Under the pieces are notes generated by a model. That model saw nothing but the letters and a program-made list of their open reading frames with translations. It did not search any database and was not told the origin of the DNA. DNA of 64,000 nt from positions 1 through 64,000 of the forward strand of contig JAFTMI010000033.1 in assembly GCA_017452505.1 (NCBI GenBank), read 5' to 3'. This DNA comes from Oscillospiraceae bacterium (GTDB lineage: Bacteria > Bacillota > Clostridia > Oscillospirales > Oscillospiraceae). Of the stretch, positions 18,057 to 27,546 are shown in pieces. The position numbers were made by a program, and so were the translations under genes. Every line of letters begins with the position of its first letter. Within the stretch, counting starts at the first letter, position 1.

Positions 18057-19667
18057 ATGAAGATTACCGATTTGTCTCTGCGGGAGAAAGTCCTGCAAAC
18101 CGTTGTCCTGCGACTGAATGACGGTCGTGAGTCCTCTGTCAAGAACGCAGGCGCAGCTTTCTTCTTCGGTGAGATCATTACCGAAGCCGATGCCGGCGGA
18201 TTGGAGCAGGCAACAGCCACCTTAAAAAGATATACCGATGAATGCACCATTCCTATGCTGGTGGTTTCAGACTTTGAGAATGGCTGCGGTGATATGCTCA
18301 AGGGCTTGACCCCGCTCCCCTACATGATGGGTCTGGGCGCCACCAACAGCGAGGAAATCGCCTACAACTACGGCAAAGCAACCGCCTTGGAGGCTCGCTC
18401 CGTAGGCGCTAACTGGACATTTTCTCCCGTGTGTGACCTGAATATCAACCGCAGAAACCCCTTGGTGAACATCCGCAGTGTTTCCGACGATCCGGAGCTT
18501 GCCGTTAAGCTGCTCACCCAGGTGGTGCGGGGTATGCAGGAAAACGGTCTTGCCGCCTGTGCTAAGCACTTCCCCGGCGACGGCATGGACTGGCGTGATC
18601 AGCACGCTGTGACCACCAACAACACCCTGTCCTGGGAGGACTGGAAGCAGAAATCCGGTAAAGTGTTCCAGGCACTGATCGATGCCGGTGTGTACTCCAT
18701 TATGCCCGGTCACATTACCCTACCCGCCTATCAGACTGAGCGCGCCCCCAACGGTATGTGTCTGCCGGCAACGCTCTCCTATGAGCTGATCACCAAACTT
18801 CTAAAGGGTGAGATGGGCTTTGAGGGTGTGGTGGTCACCGATGCGCTGGATATGGGCGGCTTTAACGGCTGGTATAAAGACCTGGAAACCTCTGAAATCG
18901 AATCCTTCAAGGCCGGCTGCGATATGCTGCTGTGGCCCTCTGCCAATTATGTTGACAATTTGGTCGCGGCGGTGGAAAGCGGCTATGTTTCCATGGAACG
19001 GCTGGACGATGCGGTTTCCCGTATTCTGAAGATGAAGGAAAAGCTGGGCTTGTTCCAAGGCTGCAACGATCCCCGTCCTATGACTGCGGAAGAAAAGACC
19101 TTTGTCAAAAAGACCCAGATTCAGACAGCAGATTACTCCATCACCCTGGTCCGGGACAACGCAAAACACTTCCCCATTGACCCGAAAAAGGTCAAAAAAA
19201 TCGCTGTCTGCGCCATAACCCACCACGAACCCACCCGGGAACAGGGCAAGGTGCTGGCAGAGGAGCTGTGCAAGCGGGGTTTTGATGCCACACTGTATCC
19301 TTTCCCCTCCTTCCAGAACATTGACGACAGTGACCTTGTTATCTACGCTATATTCTCCCGTCCTTTCCGGCCCAGAGGTTTTCTTGACTTTATGGGGGCA
19401 GAAATGGGCAAGATCCACTGGTCTATGATGTATGGCCAGGAGAAATCCGTGTATGTTTCATTTGGCTCTCCCTACCTTGGCGAGCAGTACTTTGAGCGGG
19501 TGGACACCTATGTGAACGCCTATTCCATGACCGCCTGCAGCGTGGAGGCCTTTGTGCGGGCAGCTACCGGCGAGATACCCTTCACCCACTTCTCCCCGGT
19601 ACATTTGACTACATACGAAGAAGAAATCGCCCTGCGCAAGGACGTAACCCTTCCAATTCGGGATTAA
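18057..19667 (+). CDS. glycoside hydrolase family 3 protein (beta-N-acetylhexosaminidase-like)
   Basis: 536 residues. GH3 N-terminal barrel with KHFPGDGMDWRDQH, the region of the NagZ histidine loop, and VVTDALDMGGF containing the catalytic Asp. The C-terminal GH3-type domain (about 350-530) is degenerate but present (PIDPKKVKKIAVCAI). No signal peptide, so it likely cleaves imported GlcNAc- or muropeptide-type sugars. nagB at 60.9 kb would take over glucosamine-6-phosphate downstream. Start at 18057 behind GAGGTGCATT. The NagZ motif KHFPGHG reads GDG here, so the exact specificity is open. Confidence 0.85.
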   Translation: MKITDLSLREKVLQTVVLRLNDGRESSVKNAGAAFFFGEIITEADAGGLEQATATLKRYTDECTIPMLVVSDFENGCGDMLKGLTPLPYMMGLGATNSEEIAYNYGKATALEARSVGANWTFSPVCDLNINRRNPLVNIRSVSDDPELAVKLLTQVVRGMQENGLAACAKHFPGDGMDWRDQHAVTTNNTLSWEDWKQKSGKVFQALIDAGVYSIMPGHITLPAYQTERAPNGMCLPATLSYELITKLLKGEMGFEGVVVTDALDMGGFNGWYKDLETSEIESFKAGCDMLLWPSANYVDNLVAAVESGYVSMERLDDAVSRILKMKEKLGLFQGCNDPRPMTAEEKTFVKKTQIQTADYSITLVRDNAKHFPIDPKKVKKIAVCAITHHEPTREQGKVLAEELCKRGFDATLYPFPSFQNIDDSDLVIYAIFSRPFRPRGFLDFMGAEMGKIHWSMMYGQEKSVYVSFGSPYLGEQYFERVDTYVNAYSMTACSVEAFVRAATGEIPFTHFSPVHLTTYEEEIALRKDVTLPIRD

Positions 19668-19693
19668 AAAGTCAATTTTTCTGCAATTTCCTC

Positions 19694-19722
19694 TTGCACA
19701 TCAAAAAAAGCAGATGTATAAT
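19694..19722 (+). promoter_or_regulatory. promoter of guaA
   Basis: TTGCAC (19694-19699), 17-bp spacer, TATAAT (19717-19722). The leader is about 37 bases, too short for a purine riboswitch. Confidence 0.75.
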
Positions 19723-19765
19723 ACCAGTATCGATTTTTTGATTCTAAAAATGGAGGTTTTCCGTT

Positions 19766-20764
19766 ATGAGTAATGTTCGTCCCGAAACTATGGAGCGTAT
19801 CACCACCAAGGCCTTGGCCGATGCCTTTATCGAAGAGCAGGTGGCCGCTGTCCGCAAGCAGGTTGGTGACAAGAAGGTACTGCTGGCTCTTTCCGGCGGT
19901 GTTGACTCTTCTGTGGTGGCCGCGCTGCTGATCAAAGCCATTGGCAAGCAGCTGATTTGCGTGCACGTAAACCACGGTCTGATGCGTAAGAACGAATCCG
20001 AAAGCGTTATCAAGATGTTCAAAGAAGGTATGGATGCCAACCTGATCTATGTTGACGCTACCGATCACTTCCTGGACCTGTTGGCAGGTGTCTCCGACCC
20101 CGAGACCAAGCGCAAAATCATCGGCAAGGAATTCATCACTGTTTTTGCTGACGAGGCACGGAAGTTAGAGGGAATTTCCTTCCTGGCCCAGGGTACGATC
20201 TACCCCGACATTCTGGAGTCTATCAAGGCTGCCGAGGGCAAGAAGGCCGTGAAATCCCACCACAATGTGGGTGGTCTGCCTGAGGATCTGCAGTTTGAGC
20301 TGGTAGAGCCTCTGAAGCTGCTGTTCAAGGACGAGGTCCGTGTGGTAGGTGAGGCTTTGGGTCTGCCCCACGCTATGGTTTACCGTCAGCCCTTTCCCGG
20401 CCCCGGTCTGGGTGTGCGCTGCCTGGGTGCCATTACCCGGGACCGCCTGCATGCTCTGCGTGAGGCTGACGCAATTCTCCGTGATGAGTTCGACAAGTGC
20501 GGCCTGGCTGAGAAGACCTGGCAGTACTTCATTGCTATCCCCGATATCAAGAGCGTTGGCGTGAAGGACGAGAGCCGCTACGAGGGGTGGCCCGCCATCA
20601 TCCGCGCCGTGAACACCAAGGACGCTATGACCGCCACCATCGAAGAGATCCCCTATCCTGTTCTGCACAAGATCGTGGCCCGGATCACTTCCGAGGTGGA
20701 GGGCATCAATCGCGTTCTGTTCGACCTGACCCCCAAGCCCACCGGCACCATTGAGTGGGAATAA
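19766..20764 (+). CDS. guaA: GMP synthase, ATP-pyrophosphatase and dimerization domains only
   Basis: 332 residues. The P-loop LALSGGVDSSVVAALL (about 41-56) is followed by the XMP-binding and dimerization region (GLPEDLQFELVEPLKLLFKDEVR, RQPFPGPGLGVR, ending DLTPKPTGTIEWE). This adenylates XMP and aminates it to GMP. The usual bacterial enzyme is about 510-525 residues with an N-terminal glutamine amidotransferase domain; that is missing here and not encoded next door. So this is the split (subunit B) form seen in archaea, or an ammonia-dependent enzyme. GGAGG ribosome site, own promoter and terminator, so a separate unit. Confidence 0.92.
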   Translation: MSNVRPETMERITTKALADAFIEEQVAAVRKQVGDKKVLLALSGGVDSSVVAALLIKAIGKQLICVHVNHGLMRKNESESVIKMFKEGMDANLIYVDATDHFLDLLAGVSDPETKRKIIGKEFITVFADEARKLEGISFLAQGTIYPDILESIKAAEGKKAVKSHHNVGGLPEDLQFELVEPLKLLFKDEVRVVGEALGLPHAMVYRQPFPGPGLGVRCLGAITRDRLHALREADAILRDEFDKCGLAEKTWQYFIAIPDIKSVGVKDESRYEGWPAIIRAVNTKDAMTATIEEIPYPVLHKIVARITSEVEGINRVLFDLTPKPTGTIEWE

Positions 20765-20807
20765 TTTCGCATATCCCCGAACAAATTTGATTATTCTGCA
20801 ATCCAAT

Positions 20808-20848
20808 AAAAAAATGCCTTCTGCGTTTACTCGCAGAGGGCATTTTTT
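20808..20848 (+). terminator. guaA terminator
   Basis: AAAATGCCTTCTGCG paired with CGCAGAGGGCATTTT, followed by T residues. Confidence 0.85.
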
Positions 20849-21010
20849 ATACTTATCCCCACTCAATTGTGCCAACAGGCTTGGGTATCAGGCGAAACGG
20901 ACAACTTTTTATGTATGCCGCTATAGGATTATTAATTGTGTCTAAGAGAATGTTTTTTATTCTACTAATGGGAATAGTAAATGTTCTACTATGATATTCG
21001 CTAATCTAAG

Positions 21011-21056
21011 AAAGCACCTCACATCTGAATTTTGATCAGGTGTGAGGTGCTTTTTA
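21011..21056. terminator. terminator after lysA
   Basis: AAAGCACCTCACA/TGTGAGGTGCTTT hairpin with T or A runs on both sides, 40 bases past the lysA stop. The 150 bases between this and the guaA terminator show no gene. Confidence 0.75.
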
Positions 21057-21092
21057 TATTCCCTTACAGAATCGTCATTTGGCATAGGGCTG

Positions 21093-22388
21093 TTATTGAT
21101 CACAAAGGAGCAGATCTTCGTAAGTTTCCCGGCGAACTGCTATATAAGGCCCATTTTGTCCAATCATCACCACCGGCGGGCGAGGCACTCGGTTATAGTT
21201 GGAAGCCATAGAGTAGTTATAAGCACCTGTGGTCAGAACTGCCAGAACATCTCCCCGAACGGGACGGGGCAATGAAATATTTTCCTGAATCAGGTCACCG
21301 CTTTCACAGCAACGGCCCGCTACGGTACATACAAAATCTGCGCATTTGTTCATCTTTCCGGCGTTATACACGGTGTATGGAGACTGATACAGCGTGTACC
21401 GGGGATTATCTGTCATACCGCCGTCGATGCCAACAAAATTTTTAAATCCCGGAACTTCCTTGATACCGGTAACACTGTAGAGAGTAATGCCGGAATCAGC
21501 TACGATACTGCGGCCCGGCTCCATCAGGATCGCGGGAGGATCGATCCGCAGCTGGCAGCATAAAGCAGTGATATGCGCACCGATCTTTTGAATCGTGCCG
21601 GCGTAATCTATCTTGCCCTGTTCTTCAGTGTATGGCACACCCATACCACCGCCAAGATTGACCACTTTTGCCGTGTAACCGTACTGCTTTTGCATATCCG
21701 CCGTAAAGGTGAGCATATTGGTAGCCGTATCGCAAAACAGCGCTTCATTAAACAACTGCGAGCCCACATGGCAATGGTATCCCCACAGGTCGATATTCTT
21801 CTTTGAAAGTGCCTTTCCAACCAGCTTGGTGGCCTGACCGGTCTCAATGGCCACACCGAACTTAGAGTCTACCCGGCCAGTGTTGATCTTCTCATGGGTG
21901 TGGGGATCGATACCGGGAGCAAGGCGCAGCAGTATCTTCTGGCAAATGCCTTGACGGGCAGCTTCCGCATCGATGGCATCCAATTCATCAGCATTATCGC
22001 AGATGAAAAAACCGATCTTATGTTCCATCGCAAAGCGAATATCCGCATCTGTCTTGCTGCTGCCGTGAAAATAGGCGTTTTCCATAGGAAAGCCAGCCTT
22101 GACAGCAGTATACAATTCACCGGGAGAGACTACATCTACCCCCATATTTTCCTCTTTCATAATTTGATATATCCGCTTGATACTCATAGCCTTGCTGGCA
22201 TACAGTGGGCGAGAGCCGGCAGGGAAATAATCTGCCATAGCCTGCTGATATTCTTGGCATCGCTGACGAATCCGGTCTTCGTCCATCACAAACAGGGCTG
22301 TACCAAATTCTTTTGCCAGTTCCAGTGTATCGTATCCTGCAAATAACAAATGTCCATCCGCATTTACAGAAAGATTCTCGTAGATCAT
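21093..22388 (-). CDS. lysA: diaminopimelate decarboxylase
   Basis: 431 residues, PLP-dependent fold III enzyme making L-lysine from meso-DAP. The PLP lysine is in LYASKAMS, the His in HCHVGSQ, the Gly-rich phosphate site in LGGGMGVPY, and EPGRSIV plus GRCCESGDLI close the active site. Start at 22388 (MIYENLS) behind AAGGAGAAAGAGAACAAT. Last gene of the dapA-dapB-ddh-lysA operon, 16 bases after ddh. Confidence 0.95.
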   Translation of the reverse strand: MIYENLSVNADGHLLFAGYDTLELAKEFGTALFVMDEDRIRQRCQEYQQAMADYFPAGSRPLYASKAMSIKRIYQIMKEENMGVDVVSPGELYTAVKAGFPMENAYFHGSSKTDADIRFAMEHKIGFFICDNADELDAIDAEAARQGICQKILLRLAPGIDPHTHEKINTGRVDSKFGVAIETGQATKLVGKALSKKNIDLWGYHCHVGSQLFNEALFCDTATNMLTFTADMQKQYGYTAKVVNLGGGMGVPYTEEQGKIDYAGTIQKIGAHITALCCQLRIDPPAILMEPGRSIVADSGITLYSVTGIKEVPGFKNFVGIDGGMTDNPRYTLYQSPYTVYNAGKMNKCADFVCTVAGRCCESGDLIQENISLPRPVRGDVLAVLTTGAYNYSMASNYNRVPRPPVVMIGQNGPYIAVRRETYEDLLLCDQ

Positions 22389-22404
22389 ATTGTTCTCTTT
22401 CTCC

Positions 22405-23388
22405 TTACAGTAACTGTGCAAGCATCTCCTCTCTGGACAGGATGCTTAGGTCTGCCGGTGCGATATCCAGCACCGTTTTGCAACCCCGTTCACCCCGGTC
22501 ATACATTTTTACTGCAGCCCGGGCTGTGGCTACCAGCATACTGGCAGTAAACTGGGGATTGGAGTCCAGCGTAAGTTTATATTCTATGGTCTGACGGTTT
22601 TCACCGTTCCAGCCGGTAACACCGCTGCGAATCACACTTCCGCCGTGTGGCAAGCCGCTGTGATCCCGCTTAAGTTCTTCCGCGGTAACGAATTCTACTG
22701 TGGTATCGTAGTCGGCAAAGTAATTTGGCATTGTCTTGATAGCAGTTTCAATAGCTGCCTTATCGGCGTTCTCCTCTGCCACTACATAACAGTAGCGAGT
22801 ATGCTTCTGCCGGGTCGTCAATTCCGGATCCTCACCATTGCGAACGGCTTCCATTGCCTCCGGCACAGGAATCGTATACTGGCGGCAATCCGCTACGCCG
22901 GGAATTCTGCGCACAGCATCGGAGTGCCCTTGGCTGACACCCTTTCCCCAGAAGGTATAACCTTTTCCTTCCGGCAGTACTGCTCCGCCGTATAGTCGGT
23001 TGATGGAAAACAAACCGGGATCCCAACCTACAGAGATCACCGCAATATGATCTCCTTCCCGCGCGGCAGCATCCACTGCAGCATAATGGGTGGGAATGTT
23101 TCCGTGATTGTCAAAACTGTCGATCACATTGAACTTCCGGGCAATGGCTGGGGTCATGACCGGCAGGTCTGTAGCACTACCCCCGCAGAGGATCAGCACA
23201 TCCAGCTTATCCTCCCAATCTGCCAGCGCATCCATAGACAGCACCGGCACATCCCGGGTCTGAAGGATCACTGTGGCAGGATCCCGCCGCGTAAATACGG
23301 CGCACAGGTTCATATCTTTGTTTTGGCGGGCAGCTGCTTCCACGCCACGGCCCAAATTTCCATAGCCTACAATGGCCAATCGAAGCAT
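22405..23388 (-). CDS. ddh: meso-diaminopimelate dehydrogenase
   Basis: 327 residues. NADPH-dependent enzyme that converts tetrahydrodipicolinate directly to meso-DAP, bypassing the acylated four-step route. Rossmann loop AIVGYGNLGRGVE, then FDNHGNIP, SVGWDPGLFSINR and FWGKGVSQGHSDAVRRI are diagnostic for Ddh. Start at 23388 behind AGGAAAGGAGTGTTCTTT. Third gene of the operon; together with dapA, dapB and lysA it makes the operon sufficient from aspartate semialdehyde to lysine. Confidence 0.96.
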   Translation of the reverse strand: MLRLAIVGYGNLGRGVEAAARQNKDMNLCAVFTRRDPATVILQTRDVPVLSMDALADWEDKLDVLILCGGSATDLPVMTPAIARKFNVIDSFDNHGNIPTHYAAVDAAAREGDHIAVISVGWDPGLFSINRLYGGAVLPEGKGYTFWGKGVSQGHSDAVRRIPGVADCRQYTIPVPEAMEAVRNGEDPELTTRQKHTRYCYVVAEENADKAAIETAIKTMPNYFADYDTTVEFVTAEELKRDHSGLPHGGSVIRSGVTGWNGENRQTIEYKLTLDSNPQFTASMLVATARAAVKMYDRGERGCKTVLDIAPADLSILSREEMLAQLL

Positions 23389-23423
23389 AAAGAACACTCC
23401 TTTCCTAATGCATAGGGGAACGG

Positions 23424-24158
23424 TCAATCAATTAAGTTTTGCATTTGATACAGGCCTGCTTGTTTGCCGACCAGGAAACGGGCGGCAGAAAGCGCACCTT
23501 CTGCAAATAAGGCTCGATCATACACCTCATGCTTCAAGGTAATGGCCTGGGTATCGGTAGAAACTATCACCTCATGAATGCCGGGGATATTACCCCGACG
23601 AATAGCATGGACGCCGATCTCTCCGGGATCCCGTTTCGCCATGCCGGAGCGCCCCATCCGGAATGTAGCTTTTGTGCGAATCTCCTGAATGGCTTTACCA
23701 ATGGATAACGCTGTGCCGCTGGGAGCATCCACTTTCCGGTTATGATGGGTCTCTATAATTTCAATGTCCGCCTCCGGAAAAGCCGTAGCTGTCTTTTTGG
23801 CAAGTCCTATCAGCAAAGCAATGCCCAAAGACATATTGGCACTCCAGAACACCGGGATCTGCTCTGCCGCAGCATTGATGGCAGCTTTTTCTTCTTCATT
23901 CTGACCGGTGGTACACATAATTACACCAGTATTGTGGGCAACTGCCCAAGCCATAACAGCCGGGGTTGCTGTGTGAAAGGAAAAGTCAATCACAAGGTCT
24001 GCGGTGCCGGAAAAATGCTCCAAAGAGGTTCGCACAGTTTCTCCGTCACCGGCAATATCCACTTGTGCAGCCAGCTCCAGATCGTCTGCGCTGTTGATCC
24101 TTTCGACACACAACTTACCCATGCGGCCCAATGCGCCACAAACAACGATCCGAATCAT
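23424..24158 (-). CDS. dapB: 4-hydroxy-tetrahydrodipicolinate reductase
   Basis: 244 residues, NAD(P)H-dependent second step of the branch. It has an N-terminal VCGALGRMGKLC loop (GxxGxxG variant), the substrate motif EIIETHHNRKVDAPSGTA, and VIDFSFHTATP. The start ATG at 24158 overlaps the dapA stop by 4 bases; its GAGGTG site lies within dapA. Confidence 0.95.
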   Translation of the reverse strand: MIRIVVCGALGRMGKLCVERINSADDLELAAQVDIAGDGETVRTSLEHFSGTADLVIDFSFHTATPAVMAWAVAHNTGVIMCTTGQNEEEKAAINAAAEQIPVFWSANMSLGIALLIGLAKKTATAFPEADIEIIETHHNRKVDAPSGTALSIGKAIQEIRTKATFRMGRSGMAKRDPGEIGVHAIRRGNIPGIHEVIVSTDTQAITLKHEVYDRALFAEGALSAARFLVGKQAGLYQMQNLID

Positions 24159-25045
24159 ACGTCTACACCCACCTCGCGCATACATTCCAGCAGATGCTGC
24201 CGTGCAGTCTCTTCCATAGGCACCAAAGGCAGGCGGACACAGTTTTCACCATAACCCATAGCCGCAGTCGCCGCCTTGGCAGGGATGGGATTCACTTCGC
24301 AGAACAAAGCATTCGTCAAGGGCAGATACTTCTTTTGCATTTCCATAGCACCCTGTACATCGCCGGCAAAAAATTTCTTACACATCAAAGATGTTTCCGC
24401 CGGTACAACATTGGACAGCACAGAAATGACACCCTTACCGCCGCAAGCCAGAATGGGAACGATCTGGTCGTCATTGCCGGAGTAGATATCCAACTGATCG
24501 CCCACAAGAGCAGCCGTTTCCACGATCTTGGAGATGTTGCCGCCGGCTTCCTTGATGGCGGCGATCATTGGGTGACCGGCTAGCTTTGCATAGGTGGCCG
24601 GCTCAATATTCACGCCGGTACGGGAAGGAACATTGTATAAAATCACAGGCTTGGTCGAAGCATCTGCAATAGCAGTAAAGAATGCCACCAGACCTCTTTG
24701 GGTGGTCTTGTTATAATAGGGTGTTACCAGCAACATAGCATCATAGCCAATGCTGCAGGCATACTTAGTCAGATCGATGGCATAGGCAGCATCGTTGGAA
24801 CCAGTACCGGCGATCATGGGAACGCGGCCGTCCACAACATTGATAGCAAACTGCAAAACTTCGCGGTGCTCTTTATCGCTCAAAGTGGAGCCCTCACCGG
24901 TAGTGCCACAGATGACCAAAGCATCAATGCCCTGCGCAACCTGCCAGTTCAGCATCCGTTCAAAAGACGCATAGTCGATGCCTTGAGCATTCATTGGGGT
25001 AACAATGGCTGTCGCCGCACCGGTGAAAATACTTTCTTTTCTCAT
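24155..25045 (-). CDS. dapA: 4-hydroxy-tetrahydrodipicolinate synthase
   Basis: 296 residues, TIM-barrel Schiff-base aldolase condensing pyruvate with aspartate semialdehyde. CGTTGEGSTLS, VTPYYNKTTQRG, YNVPSRTGVNI and the catalytic Lys in AAIKEAGG are all present. Start at 25045, behind CAAGGAGTGTATAGAT. The lysine riboswitch lies directly upstream, so expression falls when lysine is plentiful. Confidence 0.96.
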   Translation of the reverse strand: MRKESIFTGAATAIVTPMNAQGIDYASFERMLNWQVAQGIDALVICGTTGEGSTLSDKEHREVLQFAINVVDGRVPMIAGTGSNDAAYAIDLTKYACSIGYDAMLLVTPYYNKTTQRGLVAFFTAIADASTKPVILYNVPSRTGVNIEPATYAKLAGHPMIAAIKEAGGNISKIVETAALVGDQLDIYSGNDDQIVPILACGGKGVISVLSNVVPAETSLMCKKFFAGDVQGAMEMQKKYLPLTNALFCEVNPIPAKAATAAMGYGENCVRLPLVPMEETARQHLLECMREVGVDV

Positions 25046-25060
25046 ATCTATACACTCCTT

Positions 25061-25097
25061 GATTAAAATAAAATAGCCGATGCAATGCATCGGCTAT
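25061..25097 (-). terminator. riboswitch expression-platform terminator upstream of dapA
   Basis: Stem ATAGCCGATGC/GCATCGGCTAT (25073-25097) followed on the minus strand by ATTTTATTTT, 16-50 bases before dapA. It would stop transcription when lysine is bound. Confidence 0.85.
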
Positions 25098-25318
25098 CCA
25101 AAAGCAACAAAAACCAATTCTTCCTGCCATACAAGCAGGCTGCGTTTGTTGAATTGCGATAGCACTCCGCATAATGCGACAGTCAGACAGGTGTTTCCTG
25201 TCTGACCAGGTCAGCCTTACGCCTCGGCTACCTTCGGCGACGATCCCTTTCACCAAACCACAGCTCTGCGAAAACCTACGGGCAAGGTTACTCTTGATGC
25301 GACGCGCCTCTATCTGAT
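25098..25318 (-). promoter_or_regulatory. lysine riboswitch (L box) controlling dapA-dapB-ddh-lysA
   Basis: On the minus strand the leader carries the L-box core in order: GATAGAGGCGCG (25301-25312), AAGAGTA (25289-25295), GGTGAAAGG (25246-25254), GCCGAAGG (25231-25238), then a GTCAGACAGG/CCTGTCTGAC hairpin and a closing helix. The order and spacing fit the lysine aptamer. The adjoining terminator and the four lysine genes downstream confirm the assignment. Confidence 0.93.
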
Positions 25319-25324
25319 TTTTGT

Positions 25325-25353
25325 AGTTTAACACATGATAACCCCAATGTCAA
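25325..25353 (-). promoter_or_regulatory. promoter of the lysine operon
   Basis: TTGACA (25348-25353), 17-bp spacer and TAAACT (25325-25330) on the minus strand, just before the riboswitch. Confidence 0.8.
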
Positions 25354-25513
25354 CATTTTAAACGTTATTTCGTGAACATAATTTAAAATATGATGTTTCC
25401 ACATGCCTATATGAATGCACACGCTCTCGTTTTGAAAGCGCGCGTTACTTGTCTTGACATATTTATGCTTTGTGGCAGGATAAAGGAACAATTTTGGCTA
25501 TTCTCTAACCCAA

Positions 25514-25549
25514 CAAAAAAGCCTTCTGTGATTTCACAGAAGGCTTTTT
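25514..25549. terminator. bidirectional terminator after the kinase gene
   Basis: Perfect stem AAAAAAGCCTTCTGTG/CACAGAAGGCTTTTTT with a 4-base loop. It reaches the stop codon of the kinase gene. The region 25354-25513 has no gene that I can support. Confidence 0.9.
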
Positions 25550-26250
25550 TACAGCTTTGCGGCCAATTCTTTTGCCGATTGATAGCGGTTAGCGGGGTTC
25601 AGGGCCGTGCATTTGCGGATGATCCATCCGGCGCGGCCCCGGGCAAAGGTTTCTGTGGGATGTTTCCCAGTTAACATAACATTGTAAAGCACACCGGCGG
25701 CATAGATATCCGTCCGGGCATCGGACTGGGAAAGGCCCAACTGTTCCGGGGCGGCATAACCCACAGTGCCCATAATTTTGGTGTCCTTGCAGGCCGCAGA
25801 TTCTTTCCGTGAGGCGTTAAAATCGATGAGCACCACCCGGCCGTTTCCGTCCACCATCACATTTTCCGGCTTCACATCCCGGTGAATGATCCCCCGGCTG
25901 TGCAGGACTGACAGCGCATTGCACACATCTGTCAGTACTTTTCTTGCACCCCAATAGCGGTATTTGCCCGCTTGCATAACCTCCGCCACGGTAACGCCGT
26001 CAATGTATTCTTCCAAAACGATCTGTCCGTCTTCCAGAACGATGGCATCGTAAATTTCCGGCAGGTTCTCACAGCGAATGCTGCACAGAATTTCATAGGC
26101 ATCCACCGCTTCGGGAAAGCTCCGCAGCACCAAGTCCTGCCCGGTTTGCTTGTTCCGCAGGCGCAGCACACGGCATTCGTTTTTCTCGCTGAGCACCGTT
26201 ACCAAGGAATAGATGGAAAGCAGATTCTTTATGTATTCTTCTCTTGTCAT
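25549..26250 (-). CDS. serine/threonine protein kinase-like protein
   Basis: 233 residues, close to a bare kinase domain with no sensor or membrane segment. The catalytic loop IIHRDVKPENVM (Asp125) and APEQLG/DIYAAGVLY are intact. The metal motif is DFN rather than DFG (143-145), the N-lobe has no glycine loop, and Arg43 (LVLRSF) stands where the ATP Lys is expected. It may be a weak kinase or a pseudokinase. Third gene of a tight operon with a zinc-ribbon/LRR membrane protein and a helix-turn-helix protein; these may be its substrate or regulator (inference). Confidence 0.85.
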   Translation of the reverse strand: MTREEYIKNLLSIYSLVTVLSEKNECRVLRLRNKQTGQDLVLRSFPEAVDAYEILCSIRCENLPEIYDAIVLEDGQIVLEEYIDGVTVAEVMQAGKYRYWGARKVLTDVCNALSVLHSRGIIHRDVKPENVMVDGNGRVVLIDFNASRKESAACKDTKIMGTVGYAAPEQLGLSQSDARTDIYAAGVLYNVMLTGKHPTETFARGRAGWIIRKCTALNPANRYQSAKELAAKL

Positions 26251-26268
26251 ACCCTCACCCGTTCCATC

Positions 26269-27546
26269 CTATCCATCAGCCTCCGGCCACTCGTACCATC
26301 CGCGATAATATCGTTTGAATAACTCTGAATATGTCTTGCCGCATTGATACTCGCAGGTTTTGGAACAGTAGACGGACGTCCAGGCAGTATCTATACCGCT
26401 GTTATGCCCAAATCCTGATCCCAGGACCAAATACTCTCCGGCAAAATAAAGCTCTTGTATGCCGCTCCCGGAAAAAGCTTTACCCTGGATCGCCACCAGG
26501 CTTTTCGGCAAATATATGTAGCTAATGCCTCTCAAAGCGTCCCGAAAGCTTTTAAAAGTGTTGTGTGCCAACGCAACCACTTGCTTGCCGCCTCCCACCG
26601 TAGCGGGAATGGTCTGGGTTTGCTCAAAATTGGGATCGATCACCGCTGTTAAGACCACATCATTTTCCTTCACCACATAGGGAACTCCCAAAACATCCGC
26701 CTGCGCCGCCTGACGGTATCTATAGGTAATGCCGGTAGTGGCATTTGTCCACGTATATGTAGGAAGCGCAGAAACATCCAGCGGTGCTGTGGGGGACACC
26801 ACCGGAGGGTATGTAGGCTCGGTAGTTGCCGTAGTAGGTGCGGTAGTTGCCGCAGTGGTAGACGCAGTACTTGGGATAACTGTCGGTGCAGTGGTAGCTT
26901 TCGTAGCAGGTGCCGTTGTGGGCGCTGAGGTCAACACAGTTGTCGGCGCATCGGTCACCTTTGTTGCCGGCGCCGTGGTGGACTCGGTAGTTGCCGCGGT
27001 GCTGGGTTTCGTGTCGGTATTACCCGCAGGCTTTGTTGTAGCCGCAACGCCAGTTCCAACAGTACCCTTCGTTCCGGGCGCAACCGGTATAGTAGCAGGC
27101 GCAGTGGTACCTTCGGTTCCTTTGGTGGCAGGCTTGGTTCCGGGTTTTGGTTTCGTTGCAATCGTGGATCCTGCTGGCATTTCTGTAGCAGATATTACAG
27201 TACTTTCCGTAGAAGTTGTACCATCCATAGGTTTCGCCGCAGATTCCCCGGTAGATTCCTGCATAGAATCCGCCGTTGGTCCAGTGGTAGGCATTTCGGT
27301 CTGTGTAGTTATAGCAACAGTAGAAACGGGTACAGCCGCAGAGGGCTTTTGGGGTTTTACCGGTTTTCTGTCCGGCAACAGCAGGATAACCACTACAGCC
27401 ATCGCCAAAGCCGCCACGGCAAAGAGCCACCGCATATCTTTTTTCTGCGGTGGTATAATCTCTTTTTCCGTTAAGGGTTTCATGCAGTAAAGGCAGAACC
27501 GGGCATTGTCCTCGATCTGCGCCTTACAATACGGACATTCTTTCAT
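26269..27546 (-). CDS. zinc-ribbon membrane protein with Thr/Pro linker and LRR-like domain
   Basis: 425 residues. Cytoplasmic N-terminal zinc ribbon (CPYCKAQI...CLYCMKPL, 4-21), one membrane helix (about 40-57), then about 180 residues of Thr/Ala/Pro-rich linker (61-245), and an extracellular C-terminal BspA-like repeat part (about 255-410, with FSGSGIQELYF). Topology puts the Cys ribbon inside, next to the kinase encoded downstream, and the LRR outside. This fits a surface sensor or adhesin (inference). The start overlaps the stop of the upstream gene by 4 bases. Confidence 0.8.
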   Translation of the reverse strand: MKECPYCKAQIEDNARFCLYCMKPLTEKEIIPPQKKDMRWLFAVAALAMAVVVILLLPDRKPVKPQKPSAAVPVSTVAITTQTEMPTTGPTADSMQESTGESAAKPMDGTTSTESTVISATEMPAGSTIATKPKPGTKPATKGTEGTTAPATIPVAPGTKGTVGTGVAATTKPAGNTDTKPSTAATTESTTAPATKVTDAPTTVLTSAPTTAPATKATTAPTVIPSTASTTAATTAPTTATTEPTYPPVVSPTAPLDVSALPTYTWTNATTGITYRYRQAAQADVLGVPYVVKENDVVLTAVIDPNFEQTQTIPATVGGGKQVVALAHNTFKSFRDALRGISYIYLPKSLVAIQGKAFSGSGIQELYFAGEYLVLGSGFGHNSGIDTAWTSVYCSKTCEYQCGKTYSELFKRYYRGWYEWPEADG

